From assembly GCA_040437565.1 (NCBI GenBank), contig JBDOQK010000006.1, forward strand, positions 124,001 through 188,000: DNA of 64,000 bases, written 5' to 3'. Positions 33,061-43,172 of the stretch are shown here, piece by piece. A model generated the notes under the pieces. That model did not search any database, had not been told where the DNA came from, and worked only from the letters and a program-made list of their open reading frames with translations. This stretch comes from Albugo candida (lineage: Eukaryota > Oomycota > Peronosporomycetes > Albuginales). Each line of letters begins with the position of its first letter. Positions within the stretch are counted from its first letter, which is position 1. The position numbers and the translations under genes are program-made.

Positions 33061-35137
33061 CTATTCGCATCTCTGAAGTACTTGGTATTGCTGGTAAAAC
33101 TGCGCATACGAAGCTGCGACAGGAGTCGCACCGTTGACAGATTGGACAGAAGCTGTGGAAGTTGGAGCAGTAGAATTTCCTGCTGCGGATTGTGCTGCAT
33201 CCGTGCGTAAGCGCTTGTGACCTACCTCACAAGTGGATGAGTAATCCTCATCTGCCCCGCCTTCCAGCCGAAGAATCTTCACGAAACGATTTCTCGGCAT
33301 TCCGTTCTTTCTCTTCCAAGTCACCTCTTTCTCCAAGTCTTGACGGACTTGTTGAGCACTGGAACCATGATTTTTCAAGAATTCAATATATTGATACCAC
33401 AAATCATTTTTCTCATAAACATTCAACTCACAGCTGTCTCGTAAAGCCGCATTGTAAATCGAATTTACGCGCTCGATCATTGTCGCCTTGGCCCCCTTCG
33501 TGCCGTGTTTCTTTCCCACAGACTGCTCGAAATGGATACAATGTAGCCATAAGACGAGTGATTTTGTGACTTCGGACGTCGCTTTGGCCAACAATGCACT
33601 TGCTGCTTCGAGATCTTCCAGCTCATGGATGACGAAATCCACATACCAGATGGTAAGAAAAGCGTAAGCTTCGTGAGCATTATTGGCCAAGTTATCTTTC
33701 ATGACTTGAATACCGGTCTCGAATTGGGCTTTAACCGCTTCGATATTGCCTTGCCTTCTTTCCAAATTGCAAAGCTGGATAAATGCCTCAGCAAGTGTCG
33801 GAGCGATAGAATTGGTCACTTTGTGGTACTGTTTCCGTGCTGAATCCAACTTATTGTTTGCTTCTAAGAACAGAGCATACTCCATGTATATCGCACTTCG
33901 ATACTTTAGATAGACAGATGTCGCTCGCTTGAAAACCTTTTTCGCTTCTTCATACCCATATACGCGCTCCTTCCATTGAGCATATCGAACCCACATAATG
34001 TCATAATTTGCGCATGCAATCAAACAACGTTCATACAAGTGCTCGCATCTCTGAGCATCACCTGCGATCTCCTCATAGTCGAGATAAGCATGCCAATTCC
34101 TGAGAGCGTTGTTGCTCACTGAAGTCACATGGAAATATGTGCGGTCAATTCCGGCTTCGAATGCTTGCCTTTTCTGTATCACTTCGGTCGTCTGATTCTT
34201 AATATTCTCAACCACATTGACCAATTTCACACGTAAGAGTCCTTCATCGATTTCTTCTTGACCTGCGATCTCATTCAATTCTTCACTTGTTGCAAGCGTA
34301 TGAAGCTGCTGAGCCAAGAAAAAGTGATTATATTTCTCCCAAAAGTCTTCAAGATTATTAAGCGGTTGGTGCATAATACGTTTAAAGATCTGATTAAGAC
34401 GGACCATATCGTTCTACACCATAAAGTTGAGCGAATCACAAAACTAAATTGAAATCTTGAAGATTCCTACATTTTGTGTCTCCAGTTGAAGGTACTTTTC
34501 CCACAACGATCCAGCAAGAGGGTCACACCCAACAGCCTCAACAGCCCGATCGAGAACTCTATATTCGTAGCGTGAGGGTACCTAGTCAAATTGATTTTGT
34601 AGTACGTACGCTCGAGCTTCCTCAGCGGATACATTCAGAGTTTGTATCAGGAAATCCACATACTTTACCCACATGTCCACACTATAACGCACGGCCACAA
34701 TACCACGCTCATATACTTTTTTCGCGTTCTCAATAGCTTCAGCGCTATCTATAAGCGGTATCTCCTCTGCATTTTTTTTCCCTAAACTGTATTCGTATTG
34801 TGCATACTGAAATAAAGACCAATAAGCTGTTGCGTTTGTAGAGCAGGTGGGTTTTGCGTACTTTATTCCAGTAGCCAAAACATAATGGAAATTCGTTCAA
34901 GAATCGGTTATATGTTGACACAACGGTGTCCCTGGTCATGGAAGGCTGTTCGATACAAAAAATATCATTGGATATGTATGGAAAGGAATCTCTCCTGCGT
35001 ACCTCTGTGTCAACGAGCGTGAGTAGCTGTACCCATGAGTTAAAATCGAGAGGATTTTTTTTGACGATCTCATCATACTTCTCATACGGCGATTTGACGG
35101 CAGCTTTGCCAGAGCCATTGGATACAGCGGATGCCAT
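33061..35137 (-). CDS. PRPF39: Pre-mRNA-processing factor 39, HAT repeats
   Basis: PRP39 is a U1 snRNP-associated protein needed for 5' splice-site commitment in the nucleus. My exon model on the minus strand is 35003-35137, 34862-34945, 34610-34806, 34471-34558 and 33061-34413. It totals 1857 nt and 618 residues. HAT-repeat signatures run through it: NEFPLCFGYWNKYAQYE, KKVYERGIVAVRYSVDMWVK, DPLAGSLWEKYLQLE, NALRNWHAYLDYE, and later YRSAIYMEYALFLEANN. The C-terminal 60 residues are low-complexity Ser/Thr/Ala with a Gln/Tyr end. Introns are 51-57 nt; the first (34946-35002, 57 nt) has no stop and is a multiple of three, so it could be wrongly left in. The start MASAVSNGSG is 102 bp from the divergent UTP23 start. 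Confidence 0.85.
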
Positions 35138-35239
35138 CTGATTCTAATGACTTGTGATGTTAACGAGTTGTATACCATACCATAGTCGATATATAACTGT
35201 TCTCCCGTCGATTTGGTGTGTCCACACTACATCAACGAC
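35138..35239. promoter_or_regulatory. Shared divergent promoter, PRP39/UTP23
   Basis: Only 102 bp separate the two start codons of oppositely oriented genes, for splicing and for rRNA processing, so their promoters must overlap. No specific element was recognised. Confidence 0.45.
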
Positions 35240-36049
35240 ATGCGTTATTTAAGAGCCAAAGCCATTCGAAAGGCATTGCGCCAATTTCACTTTTTATGCG
35301 GAATCAAGCCACCATACAAGGCAGGTCTCAAAAATTGAACATTTACAGCAATGTGCACTAATGCTTTTGCTGCCACAGGTACTACTGGACACCAATTTCA
35401 TCGCAATGTGCTATCAGGCAAAAGTCGAACTCAAGGAGCGCGTTGCAAAGTTTCTACAGGTCAAATTATACGAATGCGAATTTTTCATACCGGAGAAATC
35501 GATCCAGGAGCTCGAATTAATCGGAGAATCCATGAAACCCGTCCTTGAAGCCATTAAAATGTTCAATGTCATTGACTCCAAAGCTTCCGAAGAGAGGGAT
35601 GACACTATCGATATGGCCAAGGAAATTCTCGCGATTATCGGTAAGTGCCTCTTAGCTTGCATGATGAATGCAACCGACTCACAACGTACATGCGTCCAGG
35701 CGATTGTAATGCTGGCAAATATATCGTCGCGACACAAGAAGTTGAGCTGCGAAAACAACTTCGACAGATTCCAGGCGTCCCATTGATTTATCTTAATCGC
35801 TCTGTCTTGGTGTTTGAAGATATTTCGAGGGCAACGATCGCTATTGTGCGTAAAAATGAGCAGAGCAAGCTTGGAAGACTCGATCAAGCCGAAAAGCTAA
35901 CTTTGAAAGGAGTTAAAGATGATGAACGCACAAACTTTGAAATTTTATCAACTAGTCAGCGTTTCAAACGAAAAGCAAAGCAACCAAATCCGCTATCGTG
36001 CAAGAAACCGCTCAAGAAAAAGATCAGATCCAAAACAAAAAAGGCCTAA
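35240..36049 (+). CDS. UTP23: rRNA-processing protein UTP23 (PIN-like)
   Basis: UTP23 is a nucleolar component of the small-subunit processome that helps release snR30 during 18S rRNA maturation. The exons are 35240-35320, 35379-35640 and 35700-36049 (693 nt, 230 residues). The N-terminus MRYLRAKAIRKALRQFHFLC is typical. The PIN-like fold shows LLDTNFI (residues ~30-36), KSIQELELIG, and GDCNAGKYIVATQEVELR with PGVPLIYLNRSVLV. The lysine-rich C-terminus with KQPNPLSCKKPLKK is a family hallmark. The first intron can keep the frame only if it starts with GC (AAG|GCAGGT), a GC-AG intron; the second is ordinary GT-AG. The 3' end lies 12 bp from the stop of the convergent PKG gene. Confidence 0.87.
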
Positions 36050-36061
36050 ATAAATTTTATG

Positions 36062-38425
36062 TTAAAAATCTTTGTCCCAGTCCGATCCATCGTCTTTGTA
36101 CACTGCGCTCGTATCTGGATCCGAAACCGCTTCAAATCTGGAGCAATCGAACGCGTCAACCAGAGAAGGTAGATATGGTGCGACCACCTTTTTCTTGTAC
36201 ATCGTGTGCCAGCTAATATCCGAAAACCATGGATGGGAACGAATTGCGCGTACTCCACCATGACTCAAACCAATCCGTTTCGTTACATCCCTTTCCAGTA
36301 GCTTAGAAATAAGGTCTTTGCAATGAGGATTCATCCTGGATGGGTACCTGACTTGCTCCTTAACGATATTACGGCAAATTTGCATCTGATCCGACTGGGA
36401 ACTCGCAGCAAACGGAGAATGGCCCACAACCATCTCATATATCAACACCCCCAACGCCCAATAATCGACCCCTTTTCCATGTCCCTTACCCAACACAAGC
36501 TCTGGCGCTAAGTACTCGGGTGTTCCACAAAGCGTATACGTGCGACCATCAATCATTTTTGCAAAGCCAAAATCCACAACTTTGATGTACCCATCCGAAT
36601 CAATGAGTAGATTCTCAGGCTTCAAGTCGCGGTACACAATATTCCGTTCATGCAAATACTCGATCGCCAATAGCACATGACTCGCGTAAAAACGAGCATG
36701 ATCGTCTTGAAGTCTTCCGATCGAACCGGGTGTACAATGAAGATACGAAAAAAGCTCACCGCCCTGAACAAACTCGGTCAGTAGATACAAGCTGTTCTTA
36801 TCTTTGAATGTCTTATAGAATTGCAAGATAAACGGATGATGACACATTGCCATGAGCCGTTTCTCATTCATTACATTGACTTGTTGCTTATAGGCCACAA
36901 TATGAGATTTATTCATAATCTTCATTGCATATGGTTTCCCAGTGATTTTATGACGCATCAGCTTTACACGTCCAAAAGTCCCCGACCCAAGTGTCCGAAT
37001 ATCTTCCAAATCATCCAGTAGAATACTAACGTGCTCACTCATGATGAGAGCTGTCTTTCTATCCTCGATCTCGCGATTCAGAATCCCCTGAATCGGCCCC
37101 AGTAGCTGAACAAACATTGCTTGGTTCAGTACAAGACACTTTAGAGGTCCACTTGCGATCACATCGGCTTGTCGTGGTTCATCGTGAAGTAGTGATACCT
37201 CTCCAAAGTAATTTCCGAATGACAAGGTTGCAACTTGGCGAGCCTCTCCGAATGTATCCGCAGAATTGCATGATCCATCAAGTTTGCTCGACTTCTTTAT
37301 GATCGCTTGTCCACTTTTGATGATGTAAAATGTAGATCCTTTTTCTCCTTCTCGGATTACATAGTCCCCATCGGCATACGAAACTGGTATTAGCGCGGAA
37401 AAAAGCTTTTCTTGTTCATATGGAGACAAATTTTTGAGCAGCGGAATCGACTGGAGTACCCGCATGCTCATATTGTGATCAATAACCTCACGAAGCGACC
37501 CAAGAAGATCATCGAACGATTGACGGTCCAATGCGATGCATTTTACCTCACTGACAGCAGTCACGTTGGCGGCTCGAGGCTCTTGAGTCATCAAAGCACG
37601 CTCACCAAAATAGTCACCATCTTTAAGCTTGACATCTTCCAGTCCACCTTCTTTCCCAGCATCCGAGCAAACAACACAACCGCTCTTTATGATGTACAAA
37701 ACATTCCCTTGTTCTCCTTTGTTGATAATTCGCTCCCCGTTTTTAAACGATACAAACTGAGCAGCTTCAGCAAGTTGTCCAATTTGTTCATCAGTCAATG
37801 GCTTCAGCAATGCAACGCTACGAAGCGCATTCTTACACCCAATGATTTCATCTGACTGGTTCGTGGCCACCAGACGACGAAAGGTGATGCGATCCAGTGC
37901 CCAGAGTCGACCAGGCTCCGTGCACGTGATGGTTGCGCGCCTCGGGCAATTGTAGAGGAGCGCGAGCTCACCAAATGTTGCGCCAGACGTAACAACCGTC
38001 AAGCTCGCACCATCAACAGTGATCAAAAAGAATCCGGATTCAACAACGTAAAAGTAGTCGCCTTTGTCGCCTTCGGTGATAATGACCTCTCCAGTTCCTG
38101 TCGATTTTTCAGTCATCATTTCTATCATCAATTTTATATGATCGTCCTTGATCGAAGAGAATAAGAAATTATTCATGAGTGCGCTATGTATGATTCTTGA
38201 AGATTCAATGCTCTTGGGCGCGTTATTCGCAACGATGGGAGAGTCTATGGGTACGCTCTCGGCAAAGATATCACGTCGACGGCTAGCAGCCCGTTTTTCT
38301 CGCATAAGAGCACTCACTCGACCATCGGCAGAACGATCTTGTGAAACAGGTGCAAATGTGTCAAAGTCTTTTTTCGTCGCAACTGAATTGATGCAACCCA
38401 TATGAGGATATTTGATCTTTGGCAA
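36062..38425 (-). CDS. PKG: cGMP-dependent protein kinase-like (PKG), AGC family
   Basis: An intact single-exon frame of 787 residues, or 779 if translation starts at the second Met (38401), which gives MGCINSVATK, a strong N-myristoylation plus palmitoylation signal. Three cyclic-nucleotide-binding domains follow (about 100-205, 215-330 and 340-465), with phosphate-binding cassettes FGELALLYNCPRRAT, FGERALMTQEPRAAN and FGEVSLLHDEPRQAD. The kinase has the glycine loop GSGTFG at residue 480, YAMKIMNK, Asp600 in YRDLKPENLL, DFGFAK, and the T-loop TLCGTPEYLAPE. The C-terminus DDGSDWDKDF matches the end of animal PKG. Regulatory and catalytic parts are on one chain, unlike PKA. None of the cassettes has the Thr/Ser after PR that favours cGMP in animal PKG, so the ligand is uncertain. 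Confidence 0.93.
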   Translation of the reverse strand: MPKIKYPHMGCINSVATKKDFDTFAPVSQDRSADGRVSALMREKRAASRRRDIFAESVPIDSPIVANNAPKSIESSRIIHSALMNNFLFSSIKDDHIKLMIEMMTEKSTGTGEVIITEGDKGDYFYVVESGFFLITVDGASLTVVTSGATFGELALLYNCPRRATITCTEPGRLWALDRITFRRLVATNQSDEIIGCKNALRSVALLKPLTDEQIGQLAEAAQFVSFKNGERIINKGEQGNVLYIIKSGCVVCSDAGKEGGLEDVKLKDGDYFGERALMTQEPRAANVTAVSEVKCIALDRQSFDDLLGSLREVIDHNMSMRVLQSIPLLKNLSPYEQEKLFSALIPVSYADGDYVIREGEKGSTFYIIKSGQAIIKKSSKLDGSCNSADTFGEARQVATLSFGNYFGEVSLLHDEPRQADVIASGPLKCLVLNQAMFVQLLGPIQGILNREIEDRKTALIMSEHVSILLDDLEDIRTLGSGTFGRVKLMRHKITGKPYAMKIMNKSHIVAYKQQVNVMNEKRLMAMCHHPFILQFYKTFKDKNSLYLLTEFVQGGELFSYLHCTPGSIGRLQDDHARFYASHVLLAIEYLHERNIVYRDLKPENLLIDSDGYIKVVDFGFAKMIDGRTYTLCGTPEYLAPELVLGKGHGKGVDYWALGVLIYEMVVGHSPFAASSQSDQMQICRNIVKEQVRYPSRMNPHCKDLISKLLERDVTKRIGLSHGGVRAIRSHPWFSDISWHTMYKKKVVAPYLPSLVDAFDCSRFEAVSDPDTSAVYKDDGSDWDKDF

Positions 38426-38835
38426 CTAAAAAGGTTATAAATCACTGCTTTTGCCAGCAACGACTTCTATGAAATGGCCGAGCTCCAAGCATTAATGCAG
38501 CAGGCATCTTAGGACAGCACTGACGTCTTGATACGATATTAATAGCTTTATTAGATAACTAAAAATAAGCATTTGGGACCTTGCAATCGTCTCTTTCTAT
38601 AACTACAGCGCTCACGATACATTATAAACGAGCGCGCCGAACAGCTGAGATTTTGAATTTCTATTGCTAGAAAAATTTTACAAACAATCAATTATACTCG
38701 CGCGTGCAAAACCTGTCCAACTTGGCCAAAAGCAACGGCTTTTGCCATTTTATACTTTAGTAAGTCGAACGTGACCACCAGATTGAAGGCTAAAGACCAT
38801 ATCTTGAAACTTTTGTGGCATACTTACTTGAAGCA

Positions 38836-39687
38836 CTAATGTGTCGAATTAGTGTGAAGCCTGTATTTGTCGTCGAAATCTCTCAGCAAGTTTTCTCCAC
38901 GAGACTGCAAGCGAGCTTCACATCCATAGAAGCTCATACCACAAGCTGAGAATGCCATTAACGCGATCAAAAGACAACAGCTGAAAGCAAGGACGATATG
39001 AAGCCTGAAGTTTTTCCACCAGTATACGCTCTTGACTTTTTTTGCTGCTTTCTCATACTTGATAGCTTCATGTTGTAATTTCTCAGTCCTCATCACTAAG
39101 ACGTCAATTTTCTCGCCTCTTTCCATCAGCTACAGCCTCATTCATTCGTTTTATTTTACAAAGAGAAGTGGTGGTAGCTACCTGATTCACATTGTCAATC
39201 ATGATTGTCTTTACTTTGTCCATTCTTTGGCGAACCTGGTCAGAAAACAACCACTGAGCTCTATCTGAAGGTGATTGTAATGCTATTATACTTGTGACAT
39301 GGGAGACTGAATGATAGAATTGTCGTATTTCTTCATCAATGTGTGCAACTCAGAGCTGAAAGAAGTCAAAGCGTACGCCAGTGCCGTTTTTCTTTCAGCT
39401 TCTCCATACTGTGCACAAAAACGTGCCTCAACTTCTTCAAGGAACTGGTAAGCAATATTTGTATGGACATTTCGTTCCGTCATACACATGAATGTGATAT
39501 CTTTATCTCTCAGAAAATAAAAGAGATAATCCTTCTCTGCATGAACAGTTCGTGCCGATGCCTCTCGACATTGCTCACAAAATTGCTTGAGGATGCTTCG
39601 AGATGTAAGCTGAAAATTACCGCTGTGTTCTGTGTGTTCGCAGAGTACATTTTCATCTCTTGCAACGAGTGTATAAAGGATTGACAT
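38836..39687 (-). CDS. VAMP7-like longin R-SNARE
   Basis: A vesicle-membrane SNARE that pairs with Q-SNAREs in endosome, vacuole or secretory fusion. Exon 1 (to 39687) encodes a longin domain (MSILYTLVARDENVLCEH, FYFLRDKDITFMCMTE, FLEEVEARFCAQYG). Exon 2 (39182-39260) encodes QVRQRMDKVKTIMIDNVNQ. Exon 3 (38836-39129) has MERGEKIDVLVMRTEKL, with the zero-layer Arg in ERGEKI, then WWKNFRLHIVL and a transmembrane segment. Intron 39130-39181 is clear. The other starts at 39261 and ends near 39298 or 39307 (38 or 47 nt; the longer reads better). About 35 residues follow the membrane anchor, an unusual lumenal tail. Synaptobrevins normally end soon after the anchor. Confidence 0.8.
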
Positions 39688-40063
39688 GATGTTAATCTTA
39701 CAGCTGCGATTAAATCAGGGAATTTGACAGTCGCCTATTTCTATTAATATGAGTCGATGCACCGCGAGATCTTAAAGATCTAATAACAATGAGCCTACTG
39801 CATTAGCTATTTTGTGGTTTCTACAGCCGGAGTGAGTCCTCTCTAGCACGTATGACCCCTTATTGTGCGTCCATGGCCCGTGTACAATACGGCGTGTTTT
39901 CTTATCAGTGAGGCGTGCTGAATATCTAGATCTAGATTGAGACTTGGGACTGCTTTACGATGTCCTGATATAGAGTTATTTAAGCCAGCACAATACGCGT
40001 AAAATGTCGGGAATGTAATGCTTTAGTAACTGATAGCAGACGTTACTATTAGACTAGCAATAC
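39688..40063. promoter_or_regulatory. Divergent intergenic region, SNARE/helicase
   Basis: 376 bp lie between two divergent start codons. It must hold both promoters. No specific motif was recognised. Confidence 0.4.
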
Positions 40064-42971
40064 ATGCCGCAAAGAATACGATCTCCCGAAACTCAACGAT
40101 GCTCAAATTGGGCAGACGAGAAGAACGATTCAGTGCAATTATCTTTGGATAAAATTGCTCGTCTTCCCGCCCATCAGCATCGAGAAGAGTTATTAGAAGT
40201 GCTAAGTCATAATCGGGTTGTTATTTGTGTGGGTGAGACTGGATCAGGGAAGACCACACAAATTCCACAGTTTGTCTACGATAACATTTCGGCTCAAGAG
40301 GATACCCTTAATGAAGGATGGATGGTTGGAATTACAATTTTTTCGTGGGTGACAAGACACGTCCATCAATCTGCATTCTGAAGAATTGAATCAAGTGATA
40401 GAAGTAGGGAGTTTTAAACGAGTTGCATTACCGTGTAAAACATAGATATTGTCGTTCATTACTAGGACAAAGACTATAAAGAGATTTACCTATTTTCTCC
40501 ACTATTTCGTCACAGCCATANNNNNNNNNNNNNNNNNNNNNNNNNNNNNNNNNNNNNNNNNNNNNNNNNNNNNNNNNNNNNNNNNNNNNNNNNNNNNNNN
40601 NNNNNNNNNNNNNNNNNNNNAGAAGAGTTATTAGAAGTGCTAAGTCATAATCGGGTTGTTATTTGTGTGGGTGAGACTGGATCAGGCAAGACCACACAAA
40701 TTCCACAGTTTGTCTACGATAACATTTCGGCTCAAGAGGATACCCTTAATGAAGGATGGATGGTTGGAATTACACAGCCACGACGAGTGGCGACTATTGC
40801 AGTTGCACAACGAGTGTCTGACGAGATCAAGCTCCAGTCTGATCAACAGAAGGGATCAGAGGACAAGAATTATCACTCACTTGTTGGCTACACCATCCGC
40901 TTTGATGACCACACTGATAAGTACACCAAAATCAAGTTTATGACTGACGGTGTGCTTGTACGAGAGAGCCTCAAGGACCCTTTGTTATCAAAATACAAAG
41001 TGATCGTACTTGACGAGGCTCATGAACGAAGCATCCATACCGATCTTCTTTTCGGTCTCATAAAGACCATCCTCGAGAAGCGAGACGATCTGAGAGTAAT
41101 AATTACCTCCGCGACACTAGACTACGCTAAATTTTCTCGCTTTTTTGCAAAAGATTTGGATCAGCAATCACAGAAAGTAGTCGAAAGCCTAATGAAATCG
41201 GACTGTCCCGTTATCAAAATACCCGGTCGGATGTACGCAGTGGATATCTTTCATTCAAAACAGATGCAAATTGTTGGCAAACATGGTCCGATTTCCACAT
41301 ACGTTCGCTCGGCTGTAGAGACCGCTCTACAGGTTCATAACTCAGAGCCACCCGGACACATACTTGTTTTTCTTACTGGACAACGAGAAATTGAAGATGC
41401 ATGCCGTCAAATACGTAAATTGCATAAAGAACAGCGTTCGCAAGATGATCCGCTGGATTTAGAAGTTTTTCCACTTTATGGAGCCTTATCCGGAAGTCAA
41501 CAGCGTCGAATTTTTCGAATGGTTTCAGAAGAAGCCGTACGTAAGATCATTGTCGCAACCAACGTTGCAGAAACCTCACTCACGATTGATGGTATTCGAT
41601 ATGTCATCGATAGTGGGTTCACCAAGCAAAAGGTTTACAATCCAGCTCGACAGATCGAAGCTTTGGTTGTCGTTCCGATCTCCAAGGTGGCCGCACAACA
41701 GCGCGCAGGTAGAGCTGGAAGGACTGCCCCGGGAAAATGTTTTCGTTTGTATTCAAAAGAATCCTACGATCAGATGATGTCTGAAACGATACCAGAAATT
41801 CAGCGAACCAATTTGGCAAACACTATGCTCTATTTGAAATTGTTGGGAATCCAAGACGTGTTGAAATTCCATTACGTGGATCCACCTGATCAAGATTCCA
41901 TTCTAGACGCGTTGATGCAACTGAACACGCTAAGAGCAATTTCCAGCGATGGAAAAGCTACCCGAATTGGTCGTATCATGTCTGAGTTTCCACTTGAGCC
42001 AAAGATGTCTCGCTGTGTCGTGGAGGCTATCCGCTTTGATTGTGATGAGGAAATGATGGCCATTGTATCCATGCTCTCCACGGAACAAATATTTGTCAGC
42101 AACGATAGACGCCAAATGAAGCGAAAACGAACGGAAGAAAATGACGACAATTACGATGACTTCACCGAAGAAAGGGAAGAGCGTGCAAAGAAACTAGTAC
42201 AAAGAGACTTACTCGATTTACACGGCGATCATCTGACATTCTGTCGAATTCTCAAAGCTTACGAACGAGCGCCGAATAGAAGAGCTTGGTGTGAAATGTT
42301 GGGTCTGCATTCGGGTGGACTGCGAATGGCATTGTCCATCTACAGCCAACTACGAGAGATACGACGATCAATGGACCTTAGTCCAGAATTTCAAAATTGG
42401 TACCGAAAATATAGAGCAAAAAACGATCACACGTCCTTGTCATCCCGAATTCGCAAATCTCGTAAGTAGATTCCGATCTGATGTGATTTTCTAATACCTG
42501 TATTCTCATGTAGTTTGTGCTGGATACCATTCACAGTTGGGTGTGCAGTGTAGGAATCAAAATATCTACAAAGTCGTCAGCAGTGGAGTACAGGAAGGCC
42601 CCGATGGAGCTTCGGCATCATCTGAAATACTATTGGCGCATCTCCATCCTCTTTCTATCTATACTCTTGATTCCATCGCCTCAAGCGCTCCAACTACGTG
42701 TCTGTACCACCAGATCATTCATACAAGCAAAAACTTCCTGCAGCATGTCGTCAGCGTCGAGACCTCTTGGATAAATGAGTACACCAAACCAACTCTTACG
42801 AAAGAACAACTCTATGCGCTTTGTGGTCTAAAAGCTCCATCCTTTGAGAGGTTCGGGGTCTCCGATGCTTTAGTACAACCAGTGATAGTCGATGAAGGTT
42901 ATGCTACGCAGAGAAGGGACGACGCTATCGCCAAAGCTCGCGAACGTTTCCTAGCGCGAAAACAATCTTAA
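40064..42971 (+). CDS. DEAH-box RNA helicase, split by assembly artefact
   Basis: A DEAH/RHA-type ATP-dependent RNA helicase. Bases 40183-40336 are repeated at 40621-40774 across a 100-N gap. Using 40064-40182, 40621-42461 and 42514-42971 gives 2418 nt and 805 residues in one frame. Motifs are VGETGSGKTTQIPQF (Walker A), TQPRRVA (Ia), VLDEAHERSIHTDL (II, DEAH), ITSATLDYAKF (III), HILVFLTGQREIE (IV), NVAETSLTIDGI (V) and QQRAGRAGRTAPGKC (VI). The HA2 and OB-fold regions follow (ISMSEFPLEP-type, then ILLAHLHPLS and YHQIIHTSKNFLQHV). There is a 52-nt intron at 42462-42513. The family includes spliceosomal PRP22/PRP43 and DHX35/DHX40. I cannot decide the orthologue. The left contig's last 184 bp before the gap do not match the right one. 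Confidence 0.88.
40183..40774. other. False duplication around gap
   Basis: Bases 40183-40336 equal 40621-40774 (154 bp, one mismatch). The remaining left-contig sequence 40337-40520 is not found on the right. It could be a misassembled contig end or a haplotype insertion. Confidence 0.85.
40521..40620. other. Assembly gap (100 N)
   Basis: A run of exactly 100 N inside the helicase gene, next to duplicated exon sequence. Confidence 0.95.
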
Positions 42972-43005
42972 TTTGAGCATTTTCCTATAATTAATGAGTG
43001 ATTCT

Positions 43006-43171
43006 GTAATTTTGTTTGGTCTATTTGAGCGATAAATANNNNNNNNNNNNNNNNNNNNNNNNNNNNNNNNNNNNNNNNNNNNNNNNNNNNNNNNNNNNNN
43101 NNNNNNNNNNNNNNNNNNNNNNNNNNNNNNNNNNNNNNGTAATTTTGTTTGGTCTATTTGAGCGATAAATA
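43006..43171. other. Short false duplication around gap
   Basis: Bases 43006-43038 and 43139-43171 are the same 33 bp. The helicase and EME1-like genes are therefore probably about 133 bp closer than shown. Confidence 0.85.
43039..43138. other. Assembly gap (100 N)
   Basis: A run of exactly 100 N just upstream of the EME1-like start codon. Confidence 0.95.
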
Positions 43172-43172
43172 C

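Noticed and set aside
36072-38405. Several plus-strand frames of 60-147 codons
   Set aside because: All are shadows of the PKG coding sequence on the other strand.
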